64,000 nt of DNA from Isoetes taiwanensis (Eukaryota; Streptophyta; Lycopodiopsida; Isoetales; Isoetaceae): contig JAJEKV010000077.1 in assembly GCA_021234155.1 (NCBI GenBank), forward strand, positions 788,784-852,783. Direction: 5' to 3'. Positions 1 to 12,041 of the stretch are shown one piece after another (position 1 is the first letter of the stretch; each line of letters begins with the position of its first letter). A program made the translations under genes and the position numbers. The notes under the pieces are model-generated. The model saw nothing but the letters and a program-made list of their open reading frames with translations, was not told the DNA's origin and made no database searches.

Positions 1-7
1 GGCCACC

Positions 8-166
8 ATGGCAAATCCTAGTTCGCCAGCTTCTGAAACACGTTCGTCAGCCAAGAAAGTGGTAGGTGGTGCTTTTGCTGCTTCTTTTGCGCAGGATATG
101 AATTCTCCTTTGCCGCTTCCTAATTTACCCAATAATTCTCGCCTCAATCCTCATCTCGAATGTTAA
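8..166 (+). CDS. Small hypothetical ORF (52 aa)
   Basis: This short ORF starts at an ATG in an excellent plant initiation context (gccaccATGG) and runs 52 codons to TAA. The protein is rich in Ser, Pro, Asn and Ala, with no motif I recognise. Its N-terminal composition recalls the start of plant LINE ORF1 proteins, but there is no zinc knuckle and no following reverse transcriptase, so this is only a guess. The window edge cuts off anything upstream. It may be a first exon or the 5' remnant of a retroelement. Confidence 0.25.
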   Translation: MANPSSPASETRSSAKKVVGGAFAASFAQDMNSPLPLPNLPNNSRLNPHLEC

Positions 167-594
167 TTTCCTTGCAAGTGGCCAGCAAAAGATCCTTGCT
201 CTCCATGCTGGGATTCAAGAGGTTCAATGTTCTGTACTCTTTAATAACGTTTGCTTTGGCAGCATAGGAGAGACATGTCAATCCAAGGCCCAGAACTTTA
301 GAATAAAACAATTATATGCAACACAAGTCAAAGTGTGTTCCTAGCTCTAAAAAAAAGCATACTATGTAGTACATAGCTCATACAAAAAAGAATTGAATGT
401 TGACATTCCTTTCAAAGGAAAAGAAGAGGCAGCCATAATCTCAACTATGGTAGAAAAATATACATAATTTATTTAGGTCCTTCATGTCTTATCTCACTTC
501 CATGGTACAAGTTCAGCCGTTGCTTCCTCATATTATTCTGCCAACGCCATTTAAAAATTTGGTAAAACTTTATACAATTGCACCACAAATTGAG

Positions 595-780
595 CTAAAA
601 TCTCTGGAGCATGCGAGTTTCCTGTAGCCTCTGTTCAAAGCCTTTCTGATCTAACTGATCCAGGATCTCGACCATTTTACTCAGATCGGTCTTCTGAGTT
701 ATTGTGAGGTCCGGCACGTCTGCACCGTTAGGGACTTCTTTGTGAATTTCTTCTTCTTCTTCACACTTAGGCCTTGCCAT
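595..780 (-). CDS. Small hypothetical acidic ORF (61 aa)
   Basis: This minus-strand ORF of 61 codons starts at ATG with adenines at -3 and just upstream (gagaaaATGG). It opens with a Glu-rich stretch (CEEEEEIHKE), followed by a possible short helix (KMVEILDQLDQKGFEQRLQE). I recognise no family. It sits alone between non-coding stretches, with no clear promoter. It could be a leftover retroelement leader or Gag start, or chance. Kept because codon usage and start context look plausible. Confidence 0.2.
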   Translation of the reverse strand: MARPKCEEEEEIHKEVPNGADVPDLTITQKTDLSKMVEILDQLDQKGFEQRLQETRMLQRF

Positions 781-913
781 TTTCTCTAAAAGTTTTGTCG
801 GGAGTTACTATGCGCATGGGTTCAACGTTTGGCCCTCGAACGAGGTCAAGTGCTGCATGAAGATCATTAAAAAGGTTAAGGACATCGCCATGGCTTTTAC
901 GTTTAGCTAAATT

Positions 914-1275
914 TAAGCTAACAAACATCTTAATACAAAAGTGCCTCCAAGAAATGCGACCGCGATCTTTTAGACAACTATATGCTACTTGTTATAAATA
1001 AACCCCTCAGCGAAATCGTGGCCCCAATTAGTGAGGGCACTTGAAACCTCAAACGTATACAGATATAGGTAAGCAAACATATTAAAACAAAAGTGCTTCC
1101 AAGGAACGCGACCGCGATCCTAAGCAATGCAAACAAGAATGTCCCTGTGTTTGTTCTCAACAATCGCGGCGGCGATCCTTGAGATAACTAAACGCTACAT
1201 GTTATTAATAAACCACTCTCAGAAATCGCGGCCGCGGTTTCTGAGAGCACTATAAACCTTAAACTTATACAGACA
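914..1275. repeat. Imperfect tandem duplication with CG-rich palindromic blocks
   Basis: A unit starting taagctaacaaacat (914) recurs at 1070 as taagcaaacatat. Both contain the block gcgaccgcgatc, then a stretch near taaataaacc, then the aaatcg(t/c)gg block and a tail ending in atacagat/atacagac. The second unit is longer because it holds an additional ~46 bp with another gcggcggcgatcc block. No coding is evident; overlapping short minus-strand reading frames are by-products of the repeat. Confidence 0.6.
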
Positions 1276-1504
1276 GAGATCGACAGCATCGCGGTCGCGA
1301 TCCTGTCAAGCTCTTTTGATTGAAAATCTAAGATGCTAATGGTGTGAATTGACTAGTACTAAAAAAAAGCGCGGGAAATACCTTCTTTAAGGAGGGTTGA
1401 TCGAGACATGTTGGTGCAGAAAGTTTCGCGAAGGCGCTGAAATTTTTTCGAAGGCGCTCGATTACTCGAAGGCACAAGGAAACTGTAGTGGCAAAATGTG
1501 CATA

Positions 1505-1645
1505 ATGGACTTAAGTAGGCATCCGTGTCATAAATACGCCCGCCATAAATGCCCATCATGATGACGCGGCGATCTAATCACGGGGCCCATGGCATAAATG
1601 CCATGTCATAAATGCACCTGTCATAAATGCCCCGGTCATAATGCC
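1505..1645. repeat. Degenerate array of cataaatgcc-type decamers
   Basis: The word cataaatgcc and close variants (cataaatacgcc, cataaatgcacc, cataatgcc) recur about seven times, most densely at 1590-1645, ending exactly where chromovirus homology begins. The stretch just before it repeats cgaaggcgct twice and tcgcgaaggcgct once. Nothing coding is visible between 790 and 1640. Confidence 0.55.
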
Positions 1646-1654
1646 ACGCGGCAT

Positions 1655-3110
1655 TAAGACGGGCGCGAAGTGCATAAGGAAGGAGCAAGTGGTCTATCTC
1701 CTTAAACTTGAGCTCGACGACCAAGAGACAAGGAAAGAGAAGGAGGCCAAGGCATTGAGCAAGCTCCCAAAGCCGATAGCAAAGTTAGTGAAGGAATTTC
1801 ATGACTTGTTTCCTGATGAGATTAAGCAGCTTCCGCCCTACAGAGAAGTCGAGTGTGAAATAGCACTTGAGCCAGGGACGAAGCCAACAAGCGAGGCACC
1901 TTATAAAATGTCAACCGAAGAGTTGACAGAGCTAAAGAGACAGCTGCAAGAATAGCTAGACCTAGGGTTCATAAGACCTAGTGTCTCTCTCCTTTTGAGC
2001 CCTATTCTTTTGTGAAGAAGAAGGATGGGAGCCTTAGGATGTGCATCGACATCCGTCCGCTAAATAAGCACACCATTAAGAATAAGTATGCCTTGCCTAG
2101 ATCAGACGATCTCATGGATCAGTTGCAGGGGGCGAAAATCTTCTCCAAGATAGACTTGAGAAAAGACAGTGTTCAGGACAAGATATGGACACTATGAGTT
2201 TACAGTAATGCCCTTTAGATTGTCCAATGCCCCGGCAACTTTCATGAGGCTTATGAACGACGTCTTTCATGAGTTCCTGGATTCTTTCATTATAGTCTTC
2301 TTCGACGACATCCTGGTTTATAGCAAATCCATGGAAGAGCATGTCCAACATTTGAGGAAGGTGCTTGAAAAGCTAAGAAGGCATCAACTCTTCGGGAAGT
2401 TATCCAAGTGCCACTTCGCGACGGAAAGAGTGGAATATCTAGGGCATGTGATCACAGCAGAAGGTATTTCCACGGATCCGCTAAGATAAGCCGCGGATTG
2501 ATTGGCGGCAATCTAAAACCGAAAAACACGCATGAAGTAAGGAGCTTCCTAGGCCTAGCAGGCTATTATAGAAGATTTGTTAAGAACTTGGCAAGGTAGC
2601 AGCGCCATTGACTGATCTCACAAAAGCCGGGAAGATAAAGGATTGGGCAACTCATTGGCAAAGTACGGCCCAGAAAGCATTTGACACATTGAAGGAAGCA
2701 TTGACAACCGCGCCAGTGTTGGTTTTGCCAGATCTGGCCAAAGACAAGCTTGTGGCGACAGACGCTAGCAGGATAGCAACAGGTGCAGTCCTCATGCAGG
2801 AGGAAAGAGTAGTGGCTTATGATTCGAAGAAGTTGAATGAAGCAGAGTAGCGATACCCAACGCATGATCGGGAACTCCTGGCTATAGTAAGAGCGTTAAG
2901 AATTTGGAGGCACTATCTATTGGAAAGAAGATTCTAGCTAGATACGGACCATCAAAGCCTTCAATATATATTTACACAACCACTCCTCAATTTGAGGCAA
3001 AGGAGATGGATGGAATTCCTCGAAGAATATGACTTCGAGATAATTTATAAGTCAGGAAAGCTCAATGTTGTTGCGGATGCTCTTTCTAGGAAGCATTTGA
3101 CAACAAGAAT
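1655..3110 (+). pseudogene. Chromovirus pol, reverse transcriptase and RNase H part (broken)
   Basis: Reading across frames in order, the stretch encodes the pre-RT segment (DLFPDEIKQLPPYREVECEI), RT ([30 protein letters not shown], active-site [10 protein letters not shown]) and RNase H ([23 protein letters not shown]), ending at the conserved VVADALSRK. About 40 bp are lost near 2165, just after FSKIDLRK, which removes the end of RT block B. There are frameshifts near 1995, 2475 and 2600 and in-frame TAG codons at 1953, 2848 and 2934. The RT aspartate pair is still present. Not expressible as one protein. Confidence 0.9.
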
Positions 3111-3115
3111 GCCAC

Positions 3116-3141
3116 GATTCTATTGCAATAGCAATAGAATC
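3116..3141. repeat. 26-bp hairpin at the left end of the insertion
   Basis: Two perfect 11-bp inverted arms (gattctattgc and its complement) flank the 4-bp loop aata, 5 bp inside the left border of the 17.7-kb insertion. No equivalent is seen at the right border. Confidence 0.7.
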
Positions 3142-3159
3142 GACATTCCTGGATGGGGG

Positions 3160-4160
3160 ACGCCCTATCTTGCTCTCTCCTATTTATACGCCTTCTTCCT
3201 CATTTCCAGCCTTTCTCTTGAAAACTCCTTTTCTATTACGCTCATTTTGGCTCCACAAGTTTCGCCCCTCTCCTCGATATATTTGAGCTTGTTTCATTTC
3301 TTCACCCGACTTCTCGTTTTTCAACGTTCCTTTGTTAAAGTTGCTCCTTTTCTTTTTAGTCTATGTCTGTCTAATCTTCTTTACTTCTCGAGTCACCTTA
3401 CAGCCCCTGACATCCTCCATGCCTCCTTTCTATCTTTTTTGGAAGTGCATATGTTCTTTATTTTTCATGTTTCTCGGTGTGGCTCACGTAAAGCCTCCGA
3501 GACTTTCTTATCATCATTTGTTCTTTCTCGACGTGGTTATGGCCTTTAGGGATATGATTTCTTGTTATTTTTCTTAGCGTGGCAAGTATTTTATTTAGTC
3601 ATTCATGTTTTCTCTCGGTGTGGCATTGTGGCCTCTCAGTCAATATTTTATTATTCATGTTTTCTCTCGGTAAGGGCGTTGTTGCCCTCGAGATCATATT
3701 TATTGTTTTTCGTGGTGGCGCACAGCCTCGGGGGCAGCACTAATCGGTTTTTTTCCGCTGATGGTCATCCAGCGGACGGTTCCCGATTAATTCGGCCGTT
3801 GTTTTTTTCTCGGCGGGCCCCGGAGCCTCAGGAGTCTTTTTTGCCTAGGGCATCTAACTCATTGACGGGTTATTTTTCTTTCAGCCTTGATTCCGGGGAT
3901 TGTTTAAGGTCTTATGGTTGCCATGTCGTGGGGGTCGTGCTTCAACTATTTGCTTGGGTTTCCTCAAAACCTAAGAAGGCGTGGTTCTTTCTTTCCAATG
4001 AGGAGCTTGATCCACCGGGTCTTCTCACCTTTGCATCGACCAAGTGGCGAGATAAAACCATCTTTTATGTTGTATTCTTCAAGATCATCATGCTCTCGAT
4101 GATTGTCTAGTTTTGAGCATTTAAAGTTCATATTTCCAAATTTGTCTATCCCTAGTGAGG
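3160..4160 (+). other. Non-coding left flank with a tctcggtgtggc word repeat
   Basis: This T-rich stretch has a TATA-like ctatttatac near 3180 and recurrent tctcggtgtggc / tctcgacgtgg words at about 3470-3670. A small hairpin with arms tccgctg/cagcgga lies near 3756-3780. Long open frames exist on the plus strand but read as low-complexity Phe/Leu/Ser and match nothing, so I do not call a gene. Confidence 0.5.
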
Positions 4161-5330
4161 GATCCATTTGTACTCAATGTTTTACAAAGCTCAATGAGAA
4201 CACCACTTCACTTCGGAGACCTGGTAAATATATAAGAGAAAGCGATGCAGTCGAGAAGGAATAGCTTAACACAATAGTGCAAATAAGCCAAAGATAAATC
4301 GAAGGGCTGATGGACTGAATGAACTAATGGAGTCAACCGGGTAAAAGAAGTAAGGCAACAAACTGAGAAAAAACAAGGCAACTAGACGCAAAAACAGAAA
4401 GGGCATGATGCACATGAGTTAACGGGATTAAAGGAGCAAAAAGAAGAAATAGAAAAATAATAAAAAAGGAACTAGAAACAAGCTACAAACCTAACGAAAA
4501 AATTGACAAGAATAGAATAGAATATGATTTTATCGTCCACGGAGCAAGGAAAACACCAAAAAACATAAAGACATAATACAAGATAATGCTTTGCATGTAC
4601 ATATGCACCATTGCATCCAACAACCTCCAAAATCTAAATATAGCAGGTAAGCAAGACAGATGAAATGCACGCAAACCATAATGCGCAATTGGATAATATA
4701 CGCAAACATGCTAAATAGATCAAATTGCGTACGAAAGCTATAGGATTAATGGGACAAAGAGTAAGAACCTTACAAACAAACATAACGAATATCCTAACGA
4801 CCATCTAAAGGGACCAATCTTTTGGAAAAATGCCAAAAACAATGAGGGCAAGAGAGATGAAATCTCAATCAAAGAGATAAGCGAAGAAATTGCTATATAC
4901 TAGATTACCTACGAAACAACTGAGCAAATGAGTCAAGATTTAATAAGACCAGACTGTACCGAAAAAATAGAAAAAATAGAAGAGGCTAACAAGATAAAAG
5001 AACTCAAGGATCAGAAGGAGCATGCAAGGCACAGAGGGAGACCTGGAATTGACATATGAAAGTGCACAATAATAGCTAGAGCGATAGGGTAAATGGGCCA
5101 ATAATAGGCCAAATACATAAGGGATAAGATAACTATGACATAGACAAAAATAGATGTCGAGCAATATGAATACGTAAAACAGTGTGAACACGCCATAATG
5201 AAGCAATACGCAGGCCTGAAGAGCAAAACAAAATGAGAAAGTCCGAAATCATGAGGCAAGTGAGACTGTAGAGATTAATAGGGCTAATGGCCAAATCAGG
5301 TAAAATGAGCCGAGAACAACGGGTGCAAAA

Positions 5331-5935
5331 ATATCTAAAAGGAGCACACGAATATCTAAAACAAGTTCATGGGGCTGTAAGACATACAAAGGGACCTATC
5401 CAGCATGAATGATAAGATAATAAAATATTGGACAAAATAATATCCGCAAAAGAACATAATGTGGCCAATAGAGCAACGAAAGTGATGAATTAACGTGACC
5501 AAACATCTCAAGTAGAACAATTCTACGAAACAACATGGAACATAGTAACAAATGAACGAATAGGAAACAAAGGAATCAGAATGAGATAACAAAAAACATG
5601 ACGAACATGCAAGGAACAAGAAAGACAATCCACATACATAAAGGCCTAAGGAGGGCGTGCACACTCGTAAAGGAGACAACCGAAAGACCAAGAGAAATGC
5701 CACTTTGTGAAGCAAAGGAGCACGTGAACATCTAATAGCAAGTTTCCGAGGATGCAAGATGTACATAACGGCCTATCCAACATGAACGATAAGAACAGAA
5801 AGTAATGGTCCAACAAATAAGGTAGCAGCAAAAGAACACACTGTGGCCCAGAGAGCAATAAAAGTAACCGAACCAACGTGACCAAAAAATGCAAACAGAA
5901 GGACAACATGGAACATAGGAACAAATGAAGGAATG
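5331..5935. repeat. Diverged tandem duplication, period about 377 bp
   Basis: Segment 5331-5570 (ggagcac...cctatccagcatgaatgataag...acgtgacc...acatggaacatag) recurs from 5708 with the same word order. The copies are well diverged. Confidence 0.6.
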
Positions 5936-6446
5936 CTCAAGGAACAACCTAGAACATAGAAACAAATGGGCTAAGGTCGCACAATGCAAATGTCTAATAA
6001 GCCCGCAAAGGCATTAATAAGCCCGCAAAGACATTGCATACGCCCTCAAAGGCAATCATGAGAAACAACTGAGAACATAAGAGAAAGGACTGTGCACTGA
6101 CCTACGCATACAAAAAGAAATAAAGCTCGAGAACTATATAGGACCTTAGAGCAACATTAGAAAAAACGAAGCAAATGAAGTGGACGAAAAAAATGGGATC
6201 AAGAATAGATGTACAAAGCACAGCTACTGGAAGATATAGAGGAATGAAAAATAGACGAAGGGCACATCACAAGATACATGGAGTAAAAGAAGCCACAGAA
6301 CAACTGGGACCAGTAATGCAAAAACGGTTGAATGGGACGAGATATCTATGATAGAACTGAACATAAAGGAAGAGACGAAGGGGATTAGCAAGTGAAAGAG
6401 AAACCTGATGACAAAAGCAAGCAAGATAGATGGAGGAATTAAGAAT

Positions 6447-6585
6447 AGGGAACAAAGCAAAAGAACATAGTGAGGCTGCGAACATGTCAAAAAATGGAGA
6501 AATAAGATAGATAACGGAATCGAGAATAGGAAACAAAGCAAAGAACATAGCGGGATAGTGACATGTCAAGAAATGGAAAAAATAA
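6447..6585. repeat. Tandem duplication, period about 83 bp
   Basis: The block containing agaatagg(g/a)aacaaagcaaa(a)gaacata and catgtcaa(a/g)aaatgg occurs twice in succession inside the left arm. Confidence 0.65.
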
Positions 6586-9500
6586 GACCGGGATCAAACT
6601 TCTAACAAAAATTGCAACAATGCGACCTATAGAACCTAATAGAATAATAGCGCAAAGGAACCAAAGATGAGCCGAAGGAAAAACGAAACCAAAAAAGCAG
6701 CTGGAACAAAGAAACTCTCATCAGTGGTGCAAAAATAGAAAAGGTCAAAGTGGGATACTAGAAAATGGATATACTAGAAATGAACAGAACAAATAAAATA
6801 AAAAACTCTTGCGACTCTAAATTAAGCACGCACGCATAGACACAAAACAACCTTAAAAAACAAAGCAAAACCAAAGATGAATCCCAAACAAGCAAAAAGG
6901 ACTAAACAAGGAATGAATACTACACATTAATCTTGTCATAACAATCGAAAATAGAAAAATGCAATTTGAGGCATGTGTGCCAACGATGCGGAGCCCAAAA
7001 TAAAATCACAACTAAGGTTGCAACCGGAGAGACCTACATCTATGCAAACATGCTCAATCCAATATATATAGCAAAAGCATGAAACAATAGAAAAATGGAC
7101 TTAGAACAAAGGAAAAGAAATCAAGCCCCAATAGTTACGCATATCTCAACTCTAATCTGTACTGACCAAAAAGATGGAACAACTGTGGGCATCTAGAAAT
7201 ACCCCCAACCAGTTACAATAAAACAACACGACAACTGACCATAAGCAGCCGCCAGAATGGAAATGAAGCATGACTAAGAACTAGGAGAAGCCGAGGCTAT
7301 TGCAACACTAGAAACAAGCCCAAGCATGCAACCAAAACGAGAAGGGAAATAAGGGGGGGAATGCTAGAAATGAACATAATGCGCCCCTTAAAAATTCGCC
7401 ACAACGTTAGGAAATACAAAATCTATACCATAGAGAAACCTCTTGCCAGTTCTGGATTGATAATGATGCCCAAACACGTGCAATGTAACCCGTAAACATT
7501 AGATGCACAAACTTGAAATGAACCTGCAAAATATCTAGCGAAACCAACAACCACTCTCATGGGACGACCAACGCATCTTAAAATGAGCCAAACAACATAT
7601 CAACAACCAGCATCAACCCATAGCAACCCAATGTATGGTCAACAAGTGGCAACCTAATCATATCCCTGCTAATGTAAGGTCAACACCTTACAACCTCTCC
7701 AAAAGGTCCATGCATACACGAAGGTGCCATGCAAAGATAAACATACCTTTAAAGTCTTACCATCAACGGGAATCTTGCATGTCAAGAATGAGGCACCTTG
7801 GATAAACACAACCCCGAGTAAAAAACATCTCGTCGAAGCATTTCGTGGGGAAGAAATGATTTGATGTTAGCATGATCATTTCCCTGGAACAACCTGTCTA
7901 TATAGAGACTAAATAAAAGAGTCACCAGATAAGAATGAAAGACGAGAAAATCCCCAATCACTACGAACTTGACAAACGAGATACACAATTCTTGTAAATA
8001 TGAAATTAGGTGCGTACCAAAGGGGCATTGAACTTGCCAATGTGAGGACACAGTAACATGAAAGAAAAAATAAAAATAAAAATAAAAATAAAATAAAAAA
8101 GGGGACATCATAGATGCATTGAAAAGAGACCGCCGCATGTCGGGAAATACACAATGTGCCAAAACGAGGAGGTTGGCCAGGAAGGAAGGCGACCCTTGGA
8201 GTGTGGCACCCTGCATAATTAAGCTTATAATTTTAAAAACAGGAAGCAATATAAAGGATAGACTACAACGAATGACATGAAAAATAACGACCAAGAACTA
8301 ACTCTAGGAGCAAAAAAAAAAAACAAATGGGAACATAGGACAAGGAATAGAGGGAGAAGTGAGAAGGGAATAGAAGAGAAGTGAGAAGGGGCAAGGAACG
8401 TAATGGACGGATTGATGATGTGAGTCACCATTTACATGTTCAAATAGCGCCCAACTAATCCTAGATCAACTATGGAAAACTCAAAGCGATCTACCAATAG
8501 ATAATAAAGCTAAAAAACCACTAGACACACATACACAAGATGGAATAAAACCAAGCTTCATAGAAAAACTCAACCTTAGCCAAAACCATCTATCGAAAAT
8601 AAAATGCACTGCAACCTTTTCTAAGTCAAATCGTACATATATCACAAAGGTAGAGAAGCCATGGAACTGAGAACGATCGCACAACAACTACTGTAGGCAC
8701 TAATGACTAGTCAATCTACTGCAAGACAAGGAAACGTTGTGGGGCACTCTGGACTAGGGAGCAACAAGATATAAGCAATTAAAATGCCAAGGGTCTAGGA
8801 AGATTTAATAATTCAGAGGTAAAAAATCATGAAATAACCCTTGAAGGTTAAAAACGTAGAAACAAAGAGTGAGCACAAGAATACTGGGGCTCACTAGCAA
8901 TGGCACAGGTAGCCATCATCGTAGCAGGAAATGCGGGCTGTTTTCGGATGATCCGGGCTGTAAATGGTGCCGCCACGTGGCCCTGCCACGCAAGGCAGAT
9001 GCCTTCCACAGAACTAGAGGCGGCGACGGAAGGCGGAAGGCTGTAAGGCGGTGGGTTTCAGAGAAAGAAAAAAGCCAGAATCAAATGAAGAAAACAAGGC
9101 AGAAGATAGATCTGGGTAGGCTGAGCCAATAGGGAAAAGTAAAACAGTCCAAAGAAATGCTGTCAGGCGAACATGGCAGGGGATAGGCCACACAGAATCA
9201 ACTGACCAAAATCGAACCAAACAAGAATCAGATCAAACCTGGCCACCATCAGTCAGAGCGAATCCCACGAATCTTCAAAGGTCGAAATCCTCCAATCGAT
9301 AGTTGCTTGAAAACTTATGCAGCAAGCCACAAAACTGCCCTATTTGATTCGCAAGTAAATCTGCAACTAGCTGGATCCAGGGTACAAAAATCAGCCATTG
9401 ATCTGCTCCAAGATGGAGTACATCCATAGATCGACTGGGACGGCACTCCTGGCTGTGGGTTCAAAATAAAAAACACTCCAGGAAGAGATTAGAACCCAGA

Positions 9501-10187
9501 AACAGGCCAAATGAATATCAATAAGTCTCTGAGCATAAAAATCGACGAAAAAACACCTAGCACGGCAAGATTGCTTCAGAAGATGATTAGCCAGGGCAAA
9601 CCCCAGTGGGTCGGATATGCCAAAAATCAATTGAGAAACCTTGAAGCAATACAAGCTACAGCCTAGATCATGTCGAACAAGATGCATAGAAGGCAGACCA
9701 CAAAAACAAGATGATACATAATAGAGGTAAAAGGGGGCCAGCATGGGCTGGAAACTGGATTCGGCTATGGCACAGCCGAACTGGATTAGAGTGAAAAAAT
9801 AATAAACATGCAGAGTTCAGGAGATCCATTGAACGGACATAACTCTGACACAATACAAGGGAAAAATCCATGCCAAAGAGGATACAGACGATTTGGAAAA
9901 GCAAGATGAAAACATGCAAATTAAACATGAGTGAAATCAAAACAAACAAGCAATTAACCTGCCCAGAACAGAACCTTAAGAAGAAAAACTCCAACCAACG
10001 AAATAGAAAATCCAACAAGCAGCTAACCGGCCTTTAGTTTGAAGCGCAAACTAGGCCCAGAGCATGCCAAAACCTCCCACCATATCAAAATTATGCAAAC
10101 CTGCAATGGATCGAAAGCATGCCATAGGTAGAAAAAGGTCCAGTTGAGTTGCTACTGGTAGGAGAAATTCTAGAAAGAATGAAAGAG

Positions 10188-10260
10188 ACTTGTGGAGCCA
10201 GAAATGAGGAGACGTTCTCTTGAGCTCCTTTCTATTCTGCTCATTTCTGGCTCCACAAGT
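10188..10260. repeat. Perfect 21-bp inverted repeat at the junction of the arms
   Basis: Arms at 10188-10208 and 10240-10260 are exact reverse complements (the second is ctcatttctggctccacaag plus t), separated by 31 bp. A diverged direct copy of the second arm and its upstream flank lies at 3216-3260 (ctcattttggctccacaagt). The site is where strand composition flips from A-rich to T-rich, so it is probably the head-to-head junction of two related sequences. Confidence 0.8.
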
Positions 10261-11314
10261 TTGTCCTTCACAGTCTTCCTCTTCCTCGTCCATCAGATTT
10301 CCTACCTTCCAGAATAATATTGCATAATCTTGTCTTTGAATAATATTGCATAATCTTCTCTGGATTCGTGAATGGAAGGATTTCTCTGTGAGCTCTCCAA
10401 CAGCCAGACTTAGGCCTCCAACGGTTCTACAATCGGCAGCGTTTTTGGTGCTTTCAAGGACACCGTCTTCTTGTGGTTATTAGGTTTTTGTGTTTGACGG
10501 TGCCCCTCTCTTTAGGCGGTTTACTCAAGGCTTTCAGGGCTTTCTAGTGTTTCTGGATTGGTCTACCTTTTAAACTTGGTCTGTTCCGCCCGATTCTTAG
10601 TTTTTTCTTGAGTTTGCTGCAGATTCATCTTGAGGAAGTTCTGGCGTCCTGTCTAAAGAAAAGCTGGGGTTTTCTTGCAAGTTTCCTGGCGGGATCCGGT
10701 GTCCATTCGGATCTGGTATCATATTTCGCCATTGCATACTCGACAGATCCGACAAAATTGGGTATTTTTGGAGTTCCAATGAGTTTCTGAGCAACAAAAA
10801 GGTATTTCGTTTCAGGTCCTGAGATGTTTTGCATGTTTAGGGCCATGACCTGATCACAACAATTTTCTTTTGTCCTTAGTTCCATCTAATCCGTCTAATC
10901 CGTCAGGTTTGGTTGCTTGATCTAACTTTCTTCTGCACCGTTTCCTATCCCTTTTTGTGCTTGATCCCACCTTGCGTTATCTATAGGCAAAACATCTTAA
11001 GGTATTGCTTTTCCATTATTTTTTTCAGCCTTACCAGAGTGCCTTAATCTTCTATTGTTCAGATCGTTTGGCTTTTCTACGGCAGACTAAGCTGCTCTTG
11101 ATTTCGGATGCCAGCTTCAGATTCAGTATTTCCTTTTAAGATTTAGAAGCTTCTTAGTTTAGCTGATTCCATCTTTATATAAGCAAGGGTTCCTGCGAAC
11201 CATCAGTTTCTTCTTATTTTGCTGTTGCAGTGATTCGCACAAGGTCTTTCTGTTAACTGTTGGTATCACTACGAGACATGTTAATTGGAAATGCAATTTA
11301 TAATTCTGTTTGAT

Positions 11315-11385
11315 GTTTGATGGCCGTTTGGTTGGGTCCTCCACCTCTTGTTGCAGATTCCAGGGTTCGAATCCTCCTTGATCCA
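11315..11385 (+). ncRNA. Possible tRNA-related SINE head (A and B boxes)
   Basis: A B-box-like ggttcgaatcc lies at 11364-11374, with a weaker A-box-like tggccgtttggttgg 43 bp upstream at 11321. That spacing and order are those of an RNA polymerase III type 2 promoter in tRNA-derived SINEs. No cloverleaf folds out, no poly-A/T tail or target duplication is obvious, and the A box deviates from consensus, so this is a weak call. Confidence 0.3.
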
Positions 11386-11762
11386 GACCACGTTTTAGAG
11401 CTTTTGATTAAGGTGCAATTCGGCTTTTGATTCTGCTTGCTTTTGATTCGGCTGTGTGCCCAATGTCCCAGGTGCGAGTTTCTATTTAGATATATTATAG
11501 ACCATTTATTAGTTTGGCTTTTTTATTCTTTTGATGCATGCTAAGTTCTATTTTCCATTGTTAGCTTTGCTTTTTGGGTTGCCCCTAGGGGGGGTAAACC
11601 CTTGTTCATGTGGGTTTTCAGCATATTCTAAGTATATGCTAGAATATTTCTAAAATATGCTGGAAACTGCTAAAAACTGGCTCTTCCCTGTAAATTGGCG
11701 GTCGCCTCTGTTGGTGGTCCAGCCCAGTCGCCTGTGTTCGAATCGGCAAACCGGCGTCTATA

Positions 11763-11832
11763 GGATAGGAGATCCGGCAGTTCCTTTGGCAGCTTCGGGA
11801 TAGGAGATCCGGCAGTTCCTCTGGCAGACTTG
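11763..11832. repeat. 35-bp tandem duplication
   Basis: The sequence ggataggagatccggcagtt followed by cct(t/c)tggcag occurs at 11763 and again at 11798. Confidence 0.8.
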
Positions 11833-12041
11833 GGAATATGATGAGCTCTGTAATCAGGCGTAGAAGCCATGTTTGCAGATTTAGGGCATTTCAGTGCATT
11901 TTGAAAACAGGTACATGGTTTAACAACGCTTCCATAAGAACTATGTTCTTATATGCATCTCAGCTCACTACTTCGTAGAGTTTTTTATCTGTTCTTTTCA
12001 AGAACTCACCCCCTTTCAAAGGCTTTCAAAGGTTTTCGCTG

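Larger units (their letters stand above)
4160..10187 (-). repeat. Left arm of the giant inverted repeat (A-rich on plus strand)
   Basis: About 6 kb of A-rich sequence with no supported gene. Read in reverse complement it has the same pyrimidine-rich style as 10.2-20.8 kb and short alignable segments to it in mirror order. It contains its own tandem duplications (5331/5708 and 6447/6530) and an A-rich (taaaaa)n tract near 8065-8098. Long minus-strand open frames here, for example 7782-8294, are Phe/Leu/Ser-rich artefacts of the base skew. Confidence 0.5.

Noticed and set aside
3562..4110. 182-codon plus-strand frame
   Set aside because: Covers the tctcggtgtggc word repeat; no recognisable domain and overlapping frames are equally open.
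7782..8294. 170-codon minus-strand frame
   Set aside because: Mirror case of the above in the A-rich left arm, spanning a (taaaaa)n tract that encodes a run of Phe/Tyr.
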